This document shows, piece by piece, positions 37,060 through 47,080 of a DNA stretch of 64,000 nucleotides. The notes below the pieces were generated by a model. It was given only the letters and a program-made list of their open reading frames with translations, searched no databases and was not told the origin of the DNA. A program made the position numbers and the translations under genes. Positions within the stretch are counted from its first letter, which is position 1. Each line of letters starts with the position of its first letter. The DNA comes from Methylomonas sp. AM2-LC (GTDB taxonomy: Bacteria; Pseudomonadota; Gammaproteobacteria; Methylococcales; Methylomonadaceae): contig NZ_CP157005.1 in the NCBI RefSeq assembly GCF_039904985.1, positions 3,863,501-3,927,500 on the forward strand, read 5' to 3'.

Positions 37060-37392
37060 GGTCAATCTGTGTAAGCGATAGTGGAATGCAAAAAACTACA
37101 CGTACGTGAGTGCAGTATTGCAATGGTGTCTGTAAAAATAGTGTACCCGTTCACCCAAATCCTGTCGAAAAACATGCAATTCTAATCGGCAAAAATCAGG
37201 GTTTTTGATGTATACACGTATAAAAACCGCTTATTTCCGCAAATTTCATACTTTTTAGCAAATTTTATGTACTTTTAGCATAGTAAATGATTATTGTCCG
37301 TAGCATAGAGGGAGAGCTTTTCGTCCCATTTGCTAACTTCCTTCTGGGCCAGCATTGTGCTAACGTGGGCGTTTTTTTCGCTAGGAATTGCT
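37060..37392. other. divergent intergenic region upstream of the 38 kb cluster
   Basis: About 330 bases between divergent genes. An open frame from 37330 runs into the next gene but the likely start is 37393. It holds promoters for both sides; nothing else was recognised. Confidence 0.4.
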
Positions 37393-38337
37393 ATGAAGCC
37401 ATTTAGTCCCTTCTGTCTTGCCCTAACTATTGCCTGTTTTTCGACAGGTTTATTCCAACCCGTTAGCGCGTCTACCACGCCTATGGGTCAGGATAAATTG
37501 CGCATTCATACCAGCACACCGAAAAGAAACAAGGATTCTTTATTTTCTTATACTGTCGAATGGCGAATTGATAACGCCGAATTATTTCGCTCTTACGCGC
37601 TGAGCTTTCTGAATGGCAAAAAACAGGAAGGAGATGGCTCTGGCGTAATGGTTGCCAAAAAATTGGTAACCGCGATGAAAGATGGTTTGATCCAGCTTGA
37701 CCCAAACTGGCGCGGTATTACAGTGGAACAAACACCTGACAGACCGGCATTTACTATTGTCAACAAAGCGGGTTACTCTTTAACCAATATTACTATCCGC
37801 GATTACAGCGACCAGGCTCTGAGTTTTGATTTGGTAGATAAGTCATTTACAGAAGCCGGAGTACAAGTGGCTTTTGATCTGGTTTACACCGCTAACGTAG
37901 AATACATAGACGACTTTTCAACCCGAACCGCTCAAACGGCTTCAACCGGTGAAATCATTATCAAAATTGAGAATGAAAATCCTATTCATATCAAAACTGA
38001 CGGCAAAACGACTGCGGCACTGGAAGCAGAAATTGCTGAACACCTTGGTTCTGCTCATTTAAGCAAAACACCACTATTTCCAGTATTACCCAGCTCGGAC
38101 ACTCGCAATATCAAACCTTTTGATGACAGCGAAGTACAATTTTTAAACTTGGAAGGCAAATCTATTAGTATTGATGTGACTGATCCAGAACTCGGGGTCA
38201 TCAGTAAATTTAAATACCTGGATAACAATGGGGCCATACATTTATTAGAACCGCGCTTCATGATGGGGCTACTGGCTGTAGTTAGCTTTGTTACTGTTGG
38301 TTTTTTATGGTTTCGAAACAAAAATAAACCCGCTTAA
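37393..38337 (+). CDS. secreted protein with C-terminal membrane anchor, unknown
   Basis: A 314-residue protein. I start it at 37393 (MKPFSPF) because AGGAAT lies just before it; the open frame extends 21 codons further up. A signal peptide covers about 1-27 (ending VSA). The body (about 30-280) is beta-rich and looks like an extracytoplasmic domain. A hydrophobic span (about 288-306) and basic tail (WFRNKNKPA) end it, so the protein would hang in the periplasm from a C-terminal anchor. This resembles a sorting-type tail only loosely; the PEP motif is absent. Function and family are unknown to me. Confidence 0.7.
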   Translation: MKPFSPFCLALTIACFSTGLFQPVSASTTPMGQDKLRIHTSTPKRNKDSLFSYTVEWRIDNAELFRSYALSFLNGKKQEGDGSGVMVAKKLVTAMKDGLIQLDPNWRGITVEQTPDRPAFTIVNKAGYSLTNITIRDYSDQALSFDLVDKSFTEAGVQVAFDLVYTANVEYIDDFSTRTAQTASTGEIIIKIENENPIHIKTDGKTTAALEAEIAEHLGSAHLSKTPLFPVLPSSDTRNIKPFDDSEVQFLNLEGKSISIDVTDPELGVISKFKYLDNNGAIHLLEPRFMMGLLAVVSFVTVGFLWFRNKNKPA

Positions 38338-38549
38338 CGGGTACTCTTGGATACTATTATGACAACCACATACGCCAGAAAAGCAATTCTTTAATCCATT
38401 TGAATAGAGTAGCGTGCTGGGTAAAGCCAATAGCCGAAACCCAGCATTGACAGATGACAAGCTGTGTAATGAATTAGCGACTATCTTCATTGTTAGACGA
38501 TAAGAGTCGTTGTTATAATGCTAAAAAATATCATCACTACTCAACAACC

Positions 38550-39374
38550 ATGAGCGGATTGCAAAACCGTAATTATTATTGGCAACGCGTTAAAGCAACC
38601 TGCTCTAAGTGTAGCGTAGGCCGTTGTGCCTCCGGTTTTACTTCTCTGTTGCAACCCTATTTATGCAGGGTATCCATGCGGATTTTGCTGCGCACATTCT
38701 CTGTTTGTTATCCACTCATTGGCTTTATGTTATTGTGGTGGGGGCCCAATTTATTTTCCCACAAACCATTGGCTGGCGAATTTGCTTTTGCTGCTTTACC
38801 TGAACTCTCGGCAAACCAACCTGAAACCAGTGTAAAAGAACTGCCATTATTAAATGCAGGATTACTTGTTTTAAAAGCAGATAAACAAGGTCACTTTCGT
38901 GGCAGAGCATTAATTAACAATATACCCATGCCATATCTTATCGACACAGGTGCGACCAAAACATCTATACCTTATGATTTGGCAGTTTCTGCAGGTTTAA
39001 CTTTGGGACAAGCTATTGACACGATTACTGCGGGCGGAAGAGTGACCGATCATCTGACAAAAATAAAAAGCTTAAAAATGGGTAATGCTGAAATTAAAAA
39101 TCTGGATGCCATTATTAATCAACATTTAAATGAAGTTTTAATCGGCATGAATACGCTTAAATTATTTAACCTAACGCAAACTGGCGATACCTTAACATTG
39201 TCAGCCAACACGCAGACCAATATTAATTCTACTCAAATATCGATCCTTGATACTAATAACACCACCATTGACAACTTGCTATCTGAAAAGCAGCTTAAAA
39301 AAAATCATACTATGAAGAAAACAGTCAGTTGTGATGAATTTAAAACCTGTAAAACCATCTATAGCGATCATTGA
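38550..39374 (+). CDS. retropepsin-like aspartic protease, membrane-anchored
   Basis: A 274-residue protein. The clan AA active site LIDTGATKTSIP lies near 129-140, with the family partner region GGRVTDHLTKIKSLKMGNAE after it. The second hallmark, a hydrophobic-hydrophobic-Gly near the end of the fold, is VLIGMNTL. Only one DTG is present, so it should act as a dimer like retroviral proteases. A hydrophobic span (about 52-66) precedes the domain, so the protease probably faces the periplasm. The open frame starts at TTG 38490; ATG at 38550 or 38676 is more likely and the choice is uncertain. An Asn/Thr-rich tail follows the domain. Targets are unknown. Confidence 0.78.
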   Translation: MSGLQNRNYYWQRVKATCSKCSVGRCASGFTSLLQPYLCRVSMRILLRTFSVCYPLIGFMLLWWGPNLFSHKPLAGEFAFAALPELSANQPETSVKELPLLNAGLLVLKADKQGHFRGRALINNIPMPYLIDTGATKTSIPYDLAVSAGLTLGQAIDTITAGGRVTDHLTKIKSLKMGNAEIKNLDAIINQHLNEVLIGMNTLKLFNLTQTGDTLTLSANTQTNINSTQISILDTNNTTIDNLLSEKQLKKNHTMKKTVSCDEFKTCKTIYSDH

Positions 39375-39436
39375 TTTCTTCGCCGTACAGTTTTAATACC
39401 CCTACCCTAGCTTTTCTTTTTTACCCTTAGGTCACC

Positions 39437-40654
39437 ATGCAACCATCTAGCATATTGAACTCGGCTTTTATAAAATTGTTATGTTTTAGAGTTTTAATTG
39501 TGCTTGCGTATCAGATTATTGCTATCGTAGTCGGTTGGCACATCTATGAACTGACTCACGACCCACTGGCATTGGGCTTAATTGGACTGGCGGAAGTAAT
39601 TCCTTACTTTAGCTGTGCCTTATTTGCGGGCTATTTAGTTGATCATTATTCACGGCGTTGGTTTGGTATTTTTGCTTGTTTATTAATGAGCATTATTGCC
39701 TTGTGTTTACAATCGATTGCCAATAATACTATTAGTGGCGATCCCAGCGTCTGGATTTATACACTCATTGCCTTTACCGGAATGGCAAGAGCTTTTTTCG
39801 GTCCGTCATACAGCGCCCTGTTTGCGCTGGTATTACCACGAGATTTATACAGCAAAGCCGCGGGCATGGGCAGTTCGGTTTTTCAACTCGGACTGGTCAC
39901 TGGCCCAGCCTTAGGTGGGTTTCTGGTGGCCTGGTGTGGAAAATCCGGTGCCTATAGCATTGCTGCCGTGTTGTGTTTAGCGGCTACCGTTGCCTTGTTA
40001 GCATTACGCATCCCACAACCACCCTCTGCAGAACGAAGCTCCTTGTTTACCAGCATTGGTGAAGGTTTGCGTTTTGTATTTAGTCAGCAAATCATTTTGG
40101 GGGCTCAGTGTCTGGATATGTTTGCTGTGTTATTTGGTGGTGCCGTTGCCATGCTGCCGGCTTTCATACATGATATTTTTCATTATGGGCCTGAGGGTCT
40201 GGGTATACTTCGCGCAGCACCGGCGGTGGGAGCGGTGCTGACCGGCCTTATGCTGGCGCGCCATCCGCTTAATTTACATGCGGGGCGTTGGTTGCTAGCT
40301 GCAGTCGCAGGCTTCGGTTTGTGTATTATCGGCTTTGCCTTGTCCAGCAATTTTTGGCTTGCCGCCTTATTTTTAATGATCTCGGGCAGCTGTGATGGCG
40401 TCTCGGTGGTGATGCGTACCACCATCATGCAATTAATAACCCCAGATAATCTGCGCGGTCGAGTGGCCGCTATTAATGGTATTTTTATAGGTTCATCTAA
40501 TGAATTGGGCGCTTTTGAGTCGGGACTGGCGGCAAGCCTGTTAGGCTTGGTACCTTCAGTCCTGTTTGGCGGGGTTATGACTTTGTTGGTGGTGGGTGCA
40601 ACGGCAAAACTGGCACCGAAATTACGTCGTTTGGAATTAAGTCAATTAGAATGA
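39437..40654 (+). CDS. major facilitator superfamily transporter, EntS-like
   Basis: A 405-residue membrane protein with about 12 spans, likely an exporter. The layout resembles the EntS/DUF894 subgroup: short N-terminus, YQIIAIVVGWHIYELTHD in span 1, and the loop motif between spans 2 and 3 (GYLVDHYSRRW, matching the GxxxDRxGRR box). The second half has an equivalent loop (RGRVAAINGIF). EntS exports a siderophore, but no siderophore genes are here, so the substrate is open. A TTAGGTCACC ribosome site precedes the ATG. Confidence 0.85.
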   Translation: MQPSSILNSAFIKLLCFRVLIVLAYQIIAIVVGWHIYELTHDPLALGLIGLAEVIPYFSCALFAGYLVDHYSRRWFGIFACLLMSIIALCLQSIANNTISGDPSVWIYTLIAFTGMARAFFGPSYSALFALVLPRDLYSKAAGMGSSVFQLGLVTGPALGGFLVAWCGKSGAYSIAAVLCLAATVALLALRIPQPPSAERSSLFTSIGEGLRFVFSQQIILGAQCLDMFAVLFGGAVAMLPAFIHDIFHYGPEGLGILRAAPAVGAVLTGLMLARHPLNLHAGRWLLAAVAGFGLCIIGFALSSNFWLAALFLMISGSCDGVSVVMRTTIMQLITPDNLRGRVAAINGIFIGSSNELGAFESGLAASLLGLVPSVLFGGVMTLLVVGATAKLAPKLRRLELSQLE

Positions 40655-40660
40655 TCCTTA

Positions 40661-40694
40661 CAGTGTTACGCTACATTAAGGTAGCGCAACACTG
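40661..40694. terminator. strong hairpin between convergent genes
   Basis: CAGTGTTACGCTAC (40661-40674) pairs with GTAGCGCAACACTG (40681-40694) over a 6-base loop, with one A-C mismatch. It sits between the MFS gene and the convergent 40735 gene. No T-run follows on either side, so a bidirectional termination role is an inference. Confidence 0.55.
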
Positions 40695-40734
40695 ATCATT
40701 AGGCTAGCGTTTTACCAAACCAAATGGCATTAAC

Positions 40735-41223
40735 TCAATTAATAAAACCATTCACAATCATTTCAACCCCACCGCCATGCAGAGTGGTTGTTACTTCAAC
40801 AGCCACACAGGCTGTACCCGTTGCTGAGCTGAAAACCAGTGGGCTAGGATAAGTTAAATGCAAAGTGGAAAAGGGTTGCACATACACAGTCATTTGCGGA
40901 GTACCACCACCAATAATGGATCCAGAACACGTTGTACTATTAGAAAAAACAGGTGCAAAAACAAATACTTGCTGCGCAGATGAATCGAAATTAGTCAGAG
41001 TAATACTGGTTACACCCAGTATCCCCGTTCCAGGACCCACTGCAGCTGCTGAATTCAAAACCTGTACTGTACCCGAGAATGGTTTTGAAGGCGATACCGT
41101 TTCTACATAAGCCGCTTTAACGCCGCTCGCTGCTAAAGCATTACTTACATTGAAACCTAAACCTATAGCCATTACTGTAAATAAGACAGTGGTTTTTAAT
41201 TGTTTGGCTGACATTTTTAACAT
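40735..41223 (-). CDS. secreted protein of unknown function
   Basis: A 162-residue protein with a signal peptide (about 1-32, ending ALA). The mature part is low in charge and rich in Val, Thr, Ser and Gly, which suggests an all-beta extracellular fold. Two Cys (TTCSGS and TACVAV) could form one disulfide. AGGAG lies just before the ATG. It lies 70 bases downstream of the PEP-CTERM gene on the same strand and may be co-expressed, but has no PEP-CTERM tail itself. I do not recognise the family. Confidence 0.7.
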   Translation of the reverse strand: MLKMSAKQLKTTVLFTVMAIGLGFNVSNALAASGVKAAYVETVSPSKPFSGTVQVLNSAAAVGPGTGILGVTSITLTNFDSSAQQVFVFAPVFSNSTTCSGSIIGGGTPQMTVYVQPFSTLHLTYPSPLVFSSATGTACVAVEVTTTLHGGGVEMIVNGFIN

Positions 41224-41296
41224 TTAACGCTCCTGTTTATTTTTATTAAGATTTATAGTGGCCAACGAAAAGCCATTTTTTTATTTATGTGGACAA

Positions 41297-41902
41297 TTAA
41301 CTACGAAGTTTTCTAGTTGCTATACCCAACAAACCGAAGCCAAATAGCAGCAGACTGCTTGGTTCTGGCACGGTAAAAACATCGCCAGTGACAGCCAGTT
41401 GATAATAATAAGGATTAGTCGTTCCTGAATCGCTACCAAGACCGGTAAATCCATCTTGCAGCGTACCCGTAGTAGGATTATTTTCTGCAAACGACATATT
41501 GGCAAAAGAACTTAAAGCAAGCTCATAATGCCCTGCTGCCAATGAATAAGACAGTGAAAAATCACCTCCGGTACTAAAAGCCTGAGTATAGTTGGATTGA
41601 TTATTGAACACAGCAGAGTTGCCAGTACCTTCAAACAAGGTGAAATAAGGATCGATACCACCCAACGCAAAGCCTTGACTTTCAAAAGTCACTGTTCCAG
41701 CAGTCAACACTGTAAAATCGTATATAGCTACGTTGTTGACCATGTCAGCAGGCGTGTCAAATAATGCTGTAGTGAGATCACTGGCAACTAATGCCGAATT
41801 ACCTGCATCATTTAGATAACCACTAAACGTATCGGTAGTCGCATTGGCCGTGTTAACCAACCCCAAAAATAAACTCAATAAATAAAAGCGACGTATTAAC
41901 AT
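41297..41902 (-). CDS. PEP-CTERM sorting-domain protein
   Basis: A 201-residue exported protein. A signal peptide covers about 1-21 (ANA end). The body (about 22-170) is an all-beta, Thr/Gly/Asn-rich domain of the bacterial pre-peptidase type. The C-terminus is a textbook PEP-CTERM tail: VPEPSSLLLFGFGLLGIA followed by basic TRKLRS. The tail is cut and processed by EpsH-type exosortase in bacteria that make exopolysaccharide. No exosortase gene is in the window. AAGGTAAATT precedes the ATG. Confidence 0.9.
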   Translation of the reverse strand: MLIRRFYLLSLFLGLVNTANATTDTFSGYLNDAGNSALVASDLTTALFDTPADMVNNVAIYDFTVLTAGTVTFESQGFALGGIDPYFTLFEGTGNSAVFNNQSNYTQAFSTGGDFSLSYSLAAGHYELALSSFANMSFAENNPTTGTLQDGFTGLGSDSGTTNPYYYQLAVTGDVFTVPEPSSLLLFGFGLLGIATRKLRS

Positions 41903-42441
41903 AATTTACCTTGCAGCGGATATACCGGTATTTTAAAAAATTTGATGATGGTTTTATAACCACCGTTACTCACTTGAAAAAACTGTAATCTCTATTAGAA
42001 TTTCACATCGGTGTAACAGATAAAGTAAATATTATGCTTTGATGCCGATAGACACAACTTTCAAAACAGAAACTTATCCTTATCATGATTAAACAAAAAA
42101 AACTGTGCGCTTGGTCATGTTATCTATTTAACAAAAATTGTCAATAATTTTTGAATAGCACCTTCATTTAGCTAAATAAAAACCTGGAAAAATACCTAAA
42201 AAACAAAAGACTATAAAATAAAAACAATATTTTTCAAAAACTTAATATTTTTATTCCAAAAAATCCATTAACAAAGAATACCAAAAAAAATCCACAAAAT
42301 CACATTGACGATATCTTTAGAGGGAAAGTTCTGCAAAAAACCAGAATGACGCACTCTCTAGCTGAAAATTGGCCAAAGCTAAAGTTAAAGCCGCCCTCAT
42401 CAACAGCCTTTGAAACCGACTATTATTTCCAAACCTTACTA
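41903..42441. other. AT-rich intergenic region upstream of the PEP-CTERM gene
   Basis: About 540 bases, with one very A-rich part (about 42120-42300). It must hold the promoter for the minus-strand PEP-CTERM gene. The flanking DLH gene also ends here on the minus strand. I see no gene, RNA or repeat. Confidence 0.45.
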
Positions 42442-43161
42442 TTAAGCGAAAATTTCGTGCAAGAAATTCTGCATCGCTAGCCAGGAGCGCTGATCCGCTT
42501 TGATATTATAGACCGTGCCAAAATCAGGGTTATTGGCTACTGGATTAGTAAAGGCATGCAGGGTTTGACCATAACTATGCACTTGCCAATCGGCATTTGC
42601 GTCACTCAGTTCTCTCTGTAAGTCAGACACTTGAGCGGGTGGCGCCATGGGATCATCATAACCATGTAACACCAGCACTTTGGCCTTGATAATGGGATTA
42701 GGAATGTTTTCAGGTGGTGACAATAAACCATGAAACGATACCACTCCACTTAACTCAACTCCAGTACGCGCTAAATCCAACGCACACAAACCACCAAAAC
42801 AAAAACCGATGGCTGCAATGCGCCGATTATCCGCCCATGGCAATAATTTAACAGCTGCCAAGCTGGCGAGCAGACGTTTTTGTAATAATGTGCGATTTTG
42901 CATAAAAGGCTGCATCAGCCTGGTACATTCCTCTGGCGTAGAGCCTAAAATACCTTTCCCATACATATCGGTTGCAAATGCCAAATAGCCCAATTCGGCC
43001 AGTTTTTTTGCCTTGTCTGCAACAAACTCGTCACGCCCACACCAAGCATGATGAATCAGCACGACTGGACGCTGTCCGGAAAAACTATCGTCGTATGCAA
43101 AAAAACCTTCCAACACTACTTCATCATGCAAATAGGCAACTGAATTACTGATAATAGTCAT
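42442..43161 (-). CDS. dienelactone hydrolase family protein
   Basis: An alpha/beta hydrolase of 239 residues. The nucleophile elbow is GFCFGG (about 118-123), with Cys as nucleophile, typical of the family. The acid lies in LHGYDDPMAP (about 170-180) and the His in SYGQTLHAFTNP (about 205-215). The lid and DLH-type strand order fit. The physiological substrate of most family members is unknown, and no aromatic degradation genes are here. It overlaps the phosphatase gene by 4 bases (ATGA), so the two are translated together. Confidence 0.87.
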   Translation of the reverse strand: MTIISNSVAYLHDEVVLEGFFAYDDSFSGQRPVVLIHHAWCGRDEFVADKAKKLAELGYLAFATDMYGKGILGSTPEECTRLMQPFMQNRTLLQKRLLASLAAVKLLPWADNRRIAAIGFCFGGLCALDLARTGVELSGVVSFHGLLSPPENIPNPIIKAKVLVLHGYDDPMAPPAQVSDLQRELSDANADWQVHSYGQTLHAFTNPVANNPDFGTVYNIKADQRSWLAMQNFLHEIFA

Positions 43162-43643
43162 GTTAATGCTCCGGATTCTTTTAAAGCCACTAAAATACCT
43201 GCCGATGCCGCTTCAGCCATATCCAGCACTCTTTCAAACCCATACGCTCCTCCATAGTATGGATCAGGTACTTCGCGCACCTTTAATTCAGGAGCAAAAT
43301 CCAAAAAATATGCAACTTTATGCTTGTACTCTACTGGACAACTTTGTTCGACACTGGCAAAGTTTTCGTCATCCATCACCAGAATATGATCGAACAGCAC
43401 AAAATCATTATGATTAATTTTTCTGGCTCGAATGGTTTGCAACTCAATTCCACGATCACGCGCTGCTTTTTGTGCGCGCAAATCGGGAGCATCTCCAACA
43501 TGATAAGCATGGGTACCTGCCGAATCAATGTGAAAGCGCTCAGTTAGATTATTTTTTACTACCAAATCGGCAAAAACACCTTCTGCCGTTGGGGAACGAC
43601 AAATATTGCCCATACAAACAAATAATATCTTTATTTTGTGCAT
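43158..43643 (-). CDS. low-molecular-weight protein-tyrosine phosphatase
   Basis: A 161-residue cytosolic phosphatase. The active-site P-loop is CMGNICRSP (about 10-18), the CX5R motif of the family, and the general acid loop is DPYYGGAYGFERVLDM near 128-143. The length is normal. In bacteria such enzymes often counteract BY-kinases of capsule export, or act on arginine phosphate; no kinase is adjacent here. It is followed by the DLH gene with an ATGA overlap. Confidence 0.93.
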   Translation of the reverse strand: MHKIKILFVCMGNICRSPTAEGVFADLVVKNNLTERFHIDSAGTHAYHVGDAPDLRAQKAARDRGIELQTIRARKINHNDFVLFDHILVMDDENFASVEQSCPVEYKHKVAYFLDFAPELKVREVPDPYYGGAYGFERVLDMAEAASAGILVALKESGALT

Positions 43644-43877
43644 AACTTAGAGTTTTTTTAATAGAAGTCCAAGAATTGTAAGCTATACTTTGGACACTGT
43701 CTTTAAGTGCTTTAAATCGGGATTAGATACGGGCCTGGCAAGGGGGGATCTTAATGCAAATGCAGCACCTCTTTAACATCGTTATCTAAAATAAATCCTA
43801 GATTACTAAAACCTGAACGTAAAAGGGCAAAGCTCGCAAAGAGTACTTAAATTTATAAAAAAACTCAGGAGATTTGT

Positions 43878-45626
43878 ATGAGACTGATGAATTTACATTC
43901 AGTGGGTGTAAAAGTTGTCGCTATTACCATGGTAGCGTTATGTATTTTGGGGATTGGTTTACTAATCTTATTCTCAGTTGTAGAAAAAAATAAACTTATT
44001 GATCGAAAAATAGAAAGCTCACGGCAATTACTACTCATTTCCGAATCTATCCGTGATCAAACCGTGGCAAAATGGGAAAATGGTTTATTTTCTCCAGAAC
44101 AGTTAATACAATTTGTTGCGGAAAAACCCAATAAACGCGAACTAATAATGGCAACGGTTCCGACTGCAAATGCCTGGAATGTAATTGAATCTAAAGCTAA
44201 AGAGGGTGGATTTCGCTTTAAGGCACCCGCATTAAATCCTCGCGATGTATCCAGAAATCAACCCGACGACTTAGAGCGTCAGGTACTTGATAAGTTTAAA
44301 GCAGATAACACCCTGAAAGAATATAGTTATATTGACGAAGAAAAACTGGAAATTCGCTATTTTAGACCTGTAAAACTGGTTAAATCCTGCGAAAACTGCC
44401 ATGGTGATCCAAGCACTTCTCTGGCTTTATGGGGAAATGATAAGGGTCAGGATTTACTGGGATACCCCATGGAAAATCACCACGCCGGTGACTTACATGG
44501 CGCTTTTGAAATCATTTCACCCTATAGTTCAGATTACAGCCAATATAAACTCACTATAGTGTATGCAATCATCGCTTTATTGCTGGGCTTACTCATTGTT
44601 GGTATCACTGGCTATTTTGTGATGAACAGCATCATCATTAGCCCCTTAACCAAACTGGCTCTTAACTTACAAGCCATCGGCAGTGGTGATGGCGATTTAC
44701 GTGCACGCCTGGATGCATCTGGAAAATCTGAGCTTGCCTGGGTAGCCTCAAGCTTTAATTCTTTTGTGAAAAAAATCAGTCGAACCATTGAGTCTATCAA
44801 CCATACCAGTGAACAACTGGCCACGGCTTCCAATAAATTAGCTACGATTACCCAATCCACTCAATCTGGCGTGGATCGTCAATTGCAAGAAACCACCATG
44901 GTTGCCAATGCCATGAAACAAATGACAAGCACTGTACAGGAAGTGGCGCGTAATGCGGTTAAAGCATCTGAAGCGGCTGAAACAGCTGACAGAGAAGCCA
45001 CTGCCGGTAAAAATATTGTTAATGAAGCGGTAAAAGGTATCAACAGTTTGGCCACGGAAGTAGAAAATGCTGCAAACGTTATTCATGAACTTGAAAACGA
45101 TAGCAATAGTATTGGCGAAGTATTAGGGGTTATTCAAGGTATTGCAGAACAAACTAATTTATTGGCATTAAATGCTGCTATCGAAGCCGCCAGAGCTGGA
45201 GAGCAAGGTCGAGGCTTTGCGGTGGTTGCCGATGAAGTGAGAACCCTGGCCAGCCGCACGCAAAATTCAACACTGGAAATTCAACAAACCATCGAACGTT
45301 TGCAGGGACGCGCCAAACAAGCTGTTTCCGTGATGGAAAATGGTCGAAAACGTGCATCATCCAGTGTTGATCAAGCTGCATCAGCAGGTGGATCTATTAC
45401 CTCTATCAGCCAAAGAATAGATATGATCAATGACATGAATAATCAGATCGCGAGTGCTGCTGAAGAACAAACCGCTGTAGCTGAAGAAATCAATCGAAAT
45501 ATCAGCAATATTAGCCACGTTTCGGAGGAGACCTCTACTGGCGCTAAAAAAACAGCGGAAGCCTGTAAAGAACTTTTGGAGCTGGCAAATCAATTGCGTG
45601 CCACTATAGGCAGTTTTAAAATATAA
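43878..45626 (+). CDS. methyl-accepting chemotaxis protein with c-type-haem sensor domain
   Basis: A 582-residue chemoreceptor. Span 1 is at about 11-33, then a periplasmic sensor domain of the Tll0287-like (DUF3365) type. It contains [10 protein letters not shown] with Cys171 and Cys174 spaced as CxxCH with His175, the site for covalent c-type haem. Span 2 lies at about 224-250, then HAMP (about 245-300) and the MCP signalling domain with the conserved tip ([38 protein letters not shown]). It may sense redox state or a gas such as oxygen or nitric oxide through haem. AGGAGAT precedes the ATG. An HDOD gene follows on the same strand. Confidence 0.9.
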   Translation: MRLMNLHSVGVKVVAITMVALCILGIGLLILFSVVEKNKLIDRKIESSRQLLLISESIRDQTVAKWENGLFSPEQLIQFVAEKPNKRELIMATVPTANAWNVIESKAKEGGFRFKAPALNPRDVSRNQPDDLERQVLDKFKADNTLKEYSYIDEEKLEIRYFRPVKLVKSCENCHGDPSTSLALWGNDKGQDLLGYPMENHHAGDLHGAFEIISPYSSDYSQYKLTIVYAIIALLLGLLIVGITGYFVMNSIIISPLTKLALNLQAIGSGDGDLRARLDASGKSELAWVASSFNSFVKKISRTIESINHTSEQLATASNKLATITQSTQSGVDRQLQETTMVANAMKQMTSTVQEVARNAVKASEAAETADREATAGKNIVNEAVKGINSLATEVENAANVIHELENDSNSIGEVLGVIQGIAEQTNLLALNAAIEAARAGEQGRGFAVVADEVRTLASRTQNSTLEIQQTIERLQGRAKQAVSVMENGRKRASSSVDQAASAGGSITSISQRIDMINDMNNQIASAAEEQTAVAEEINRNISNISHVSEETSTGAKKTAEACKELLELANQLRATIGSFKI

Positions 45627-45665
45627 ACCTCTGCTGGCCGACTAGCAAAGGTATAACACTAATAA

Positions 45666-45687
45666 CCGGAAGCCTAAAGGCTTCCGG
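45666..45687 (+). terminator. perfect hairpin after the haem chemoreceptor gene
   Basis: CCGGAAGCC and GGCTTCCGG form a perfect 9-bp stem with the loop TAAA. There is no T-run after it, so it may stabilise a 3' end or reduce read-through into the HDOD gene 38 bases downstream. Confidence 0.5.
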
Positions 45688-45725
45688 CTCGGTTACAAAC
45701 GACATAACGACATAGGGATAGGACG

Positions 45726-46556
45726 ATGAGTACCGATATCAACCAATTGTTAAACCAAATTCATAACCTTCCGCAAATTCCAGAAATAGTTAATAGTATT
45801 ATCAATCAACTTGGCAATCCTAATTCGGACATTCTTGATATTGCCAAGAATGTCGAAAAAGAACAAATGATTGCTTTAAAAGTACTGCGCTTGGTAAATT
45901 CTGCGCATTTTGGATTGACTCGAAAAGTGAATTCAATAGAAGAAGCGACATTAATAATTGGTATATCGCAGTTGAAAACACTGGTGATTGCTTCCAGCCT
46001 AGTGCACAGCGTTCCAAGTATCCCTAATTTCGATGTTAAGCAATTCTGGAACACTACATTTTTAAGTGCCTCATATGCAAAATGGTTTGCAGATAAAGCG
46101 CAACTACAGGCAGAAGTGGCTTATACAGCTGGCCTGCTTAGCGGATTAGGTAACATTCTTCTACATTTAGGCGCCTCTAAAGAAGCTAACGAAATTGATC
46201 AGCGTGCCAAAGCGGGCAGTTTTCGTCCTGACGTTGAAAAAAAACGGCTAGGTTTTACTAATCAAGCTGTTTGTGCCGAATTATTACGTCGCTGGAAACT
46301 GGGTGATGAATTAATTACGGCCATTGAACAATCAGCAGAGCCTTTATCTGTAGCGACACCGAATCAATTAGCTTGTGCTGTCTTTTTAGGCAATTATATT
46401 TCCCAATCTCTGGCAAGCGATCAGTCCGCCGCAAATATTCTGAGTGATTTCCCCTTCGCAGTGACTGAGAAAATTGGCTTGGGTGCTGATGTGATTGAAG
46501 CCAATATTAATGAAATTCTTGCCATCAACTCTAACTTAGAAGGTTTAACCGATTAA
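45726..46556 (+). CDS. HDOD domain protein
   Basis: A 276-residue signal-transduction protein with the HDOD output domain (about 10-210). The conserved stretch LPQIPEIVNSIINQLGNPNS opens the domain; the following helices contain RLVNSAHFGLTRKVNSIEEA and IGISQLKTLVIASSLVHS. HDOD domains resemble HD phosphohydrolases but usually lack catalytic residues, and work in two-component or c-di-GMP networks. TAGGGATAGGA lies before the ATG. It follows the haem chemoreceptor on the same strand and may serve the same pathway. Confidence 0.88.
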   Translation: MSTDINQLLNQIHNLPQIPEIVNSIINQLGNPNSDILDIAKNVEKEQMIALKVLRLVNSAHFGLTRKVNSIEEATLIIGISQLKTLVIASSLVHSVPSIPNFDVKQFWNTTFLSASYAKWFADKAQLQAEVAYTAGLLSGLGNILLHLGASKEANEIDQRAKAGSFRPDVEKKRLGFTNQAVCAELLRRWKLGDELITAIEQSAEPLSVATPNQLACAVFLGNYISQSLASDQSAANILSDFPFAVTEKIGLGADVIEANINEILAINSNLEGLTD

Positions 46557-46597
46557 TTCCAAAAATCTAAGCACGCCGACGAAACTGAATTAACCCG

Positions 46598-47080
46598 TTA
46601 CTCTTGATTCAACGACTGCTGCTGTTCTTTTTCATCACGACATAGCACTGCATTGGTAGCAATAGGGTCTAGCGAGTCCTGGTAATGATTTTCTTCAGGA
46701 GGAAGATCTGCCATTAATCCTGAAAAAAGGGGTGTGTAGGCTTGTACAGTATGGTTAATCGCCTGAACTACCGCTTGGTAACTCTCTAGCACTTGCAAAC
46801 CCAGCGGAGTAAGCGTGGCTCCACCACCATCTTTTCCACCCTTCGCAGTCAGTACCAAGGGCTCTTTAAAACAACGGTTCATCACATCCACCAGCATCCA
46901 GGCGCGTCGATAACTCATTTGCATGGATTTTCCAGCAGCGGAAATAGAGCCTGTCTGCAAAATTGCCAATAATAACTCAGCTTTACCCGGCCCCATGGCA
47001 ATTTCACCGTGATGCATTAATCGGAAAGTAAGCTTGGTTTTTGGTGACAAGACTTCAGTATTTGCTTGTTTAGAATTCAT
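46598..47080 (-). CDS. ModE-type winged-helix regulator without molybdate-binding domain
   Basis: A 160-residue DNA-binding protein. The N-terminal domain (about 20-110) matches the ModE/LysR-type winged helix: MGPGKAELLLAILQTGSISA, then KSMQMSYRRAWMLVDVMNRC and GGATLTPLGLQVLESY. The C-terminal 50 residues are acidic and do not form the molybdate-binding (Mop) domains, so it belongs to the short ModE-like group. In that group the regulated metal or process is often unclear. No molybdenum genes are adjacent. No convincing palindromic operator was found upstream. Confidence 0.85.
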   Translation of the reverse strand: MNSKQANTEVLSPKTKLTFRLMHHGEIAMGPGKAELLLAILQTGSISAAGKSMQMSYRRAWMLVDVMNRCFKEPLVLTAKGGKDGGGATLTPLGLQVLESYQAVVQAINHTVQAYTPLFSGLMADLPPEENHYQDSLDPIATNAVLCRDEKEQQQSLNQE

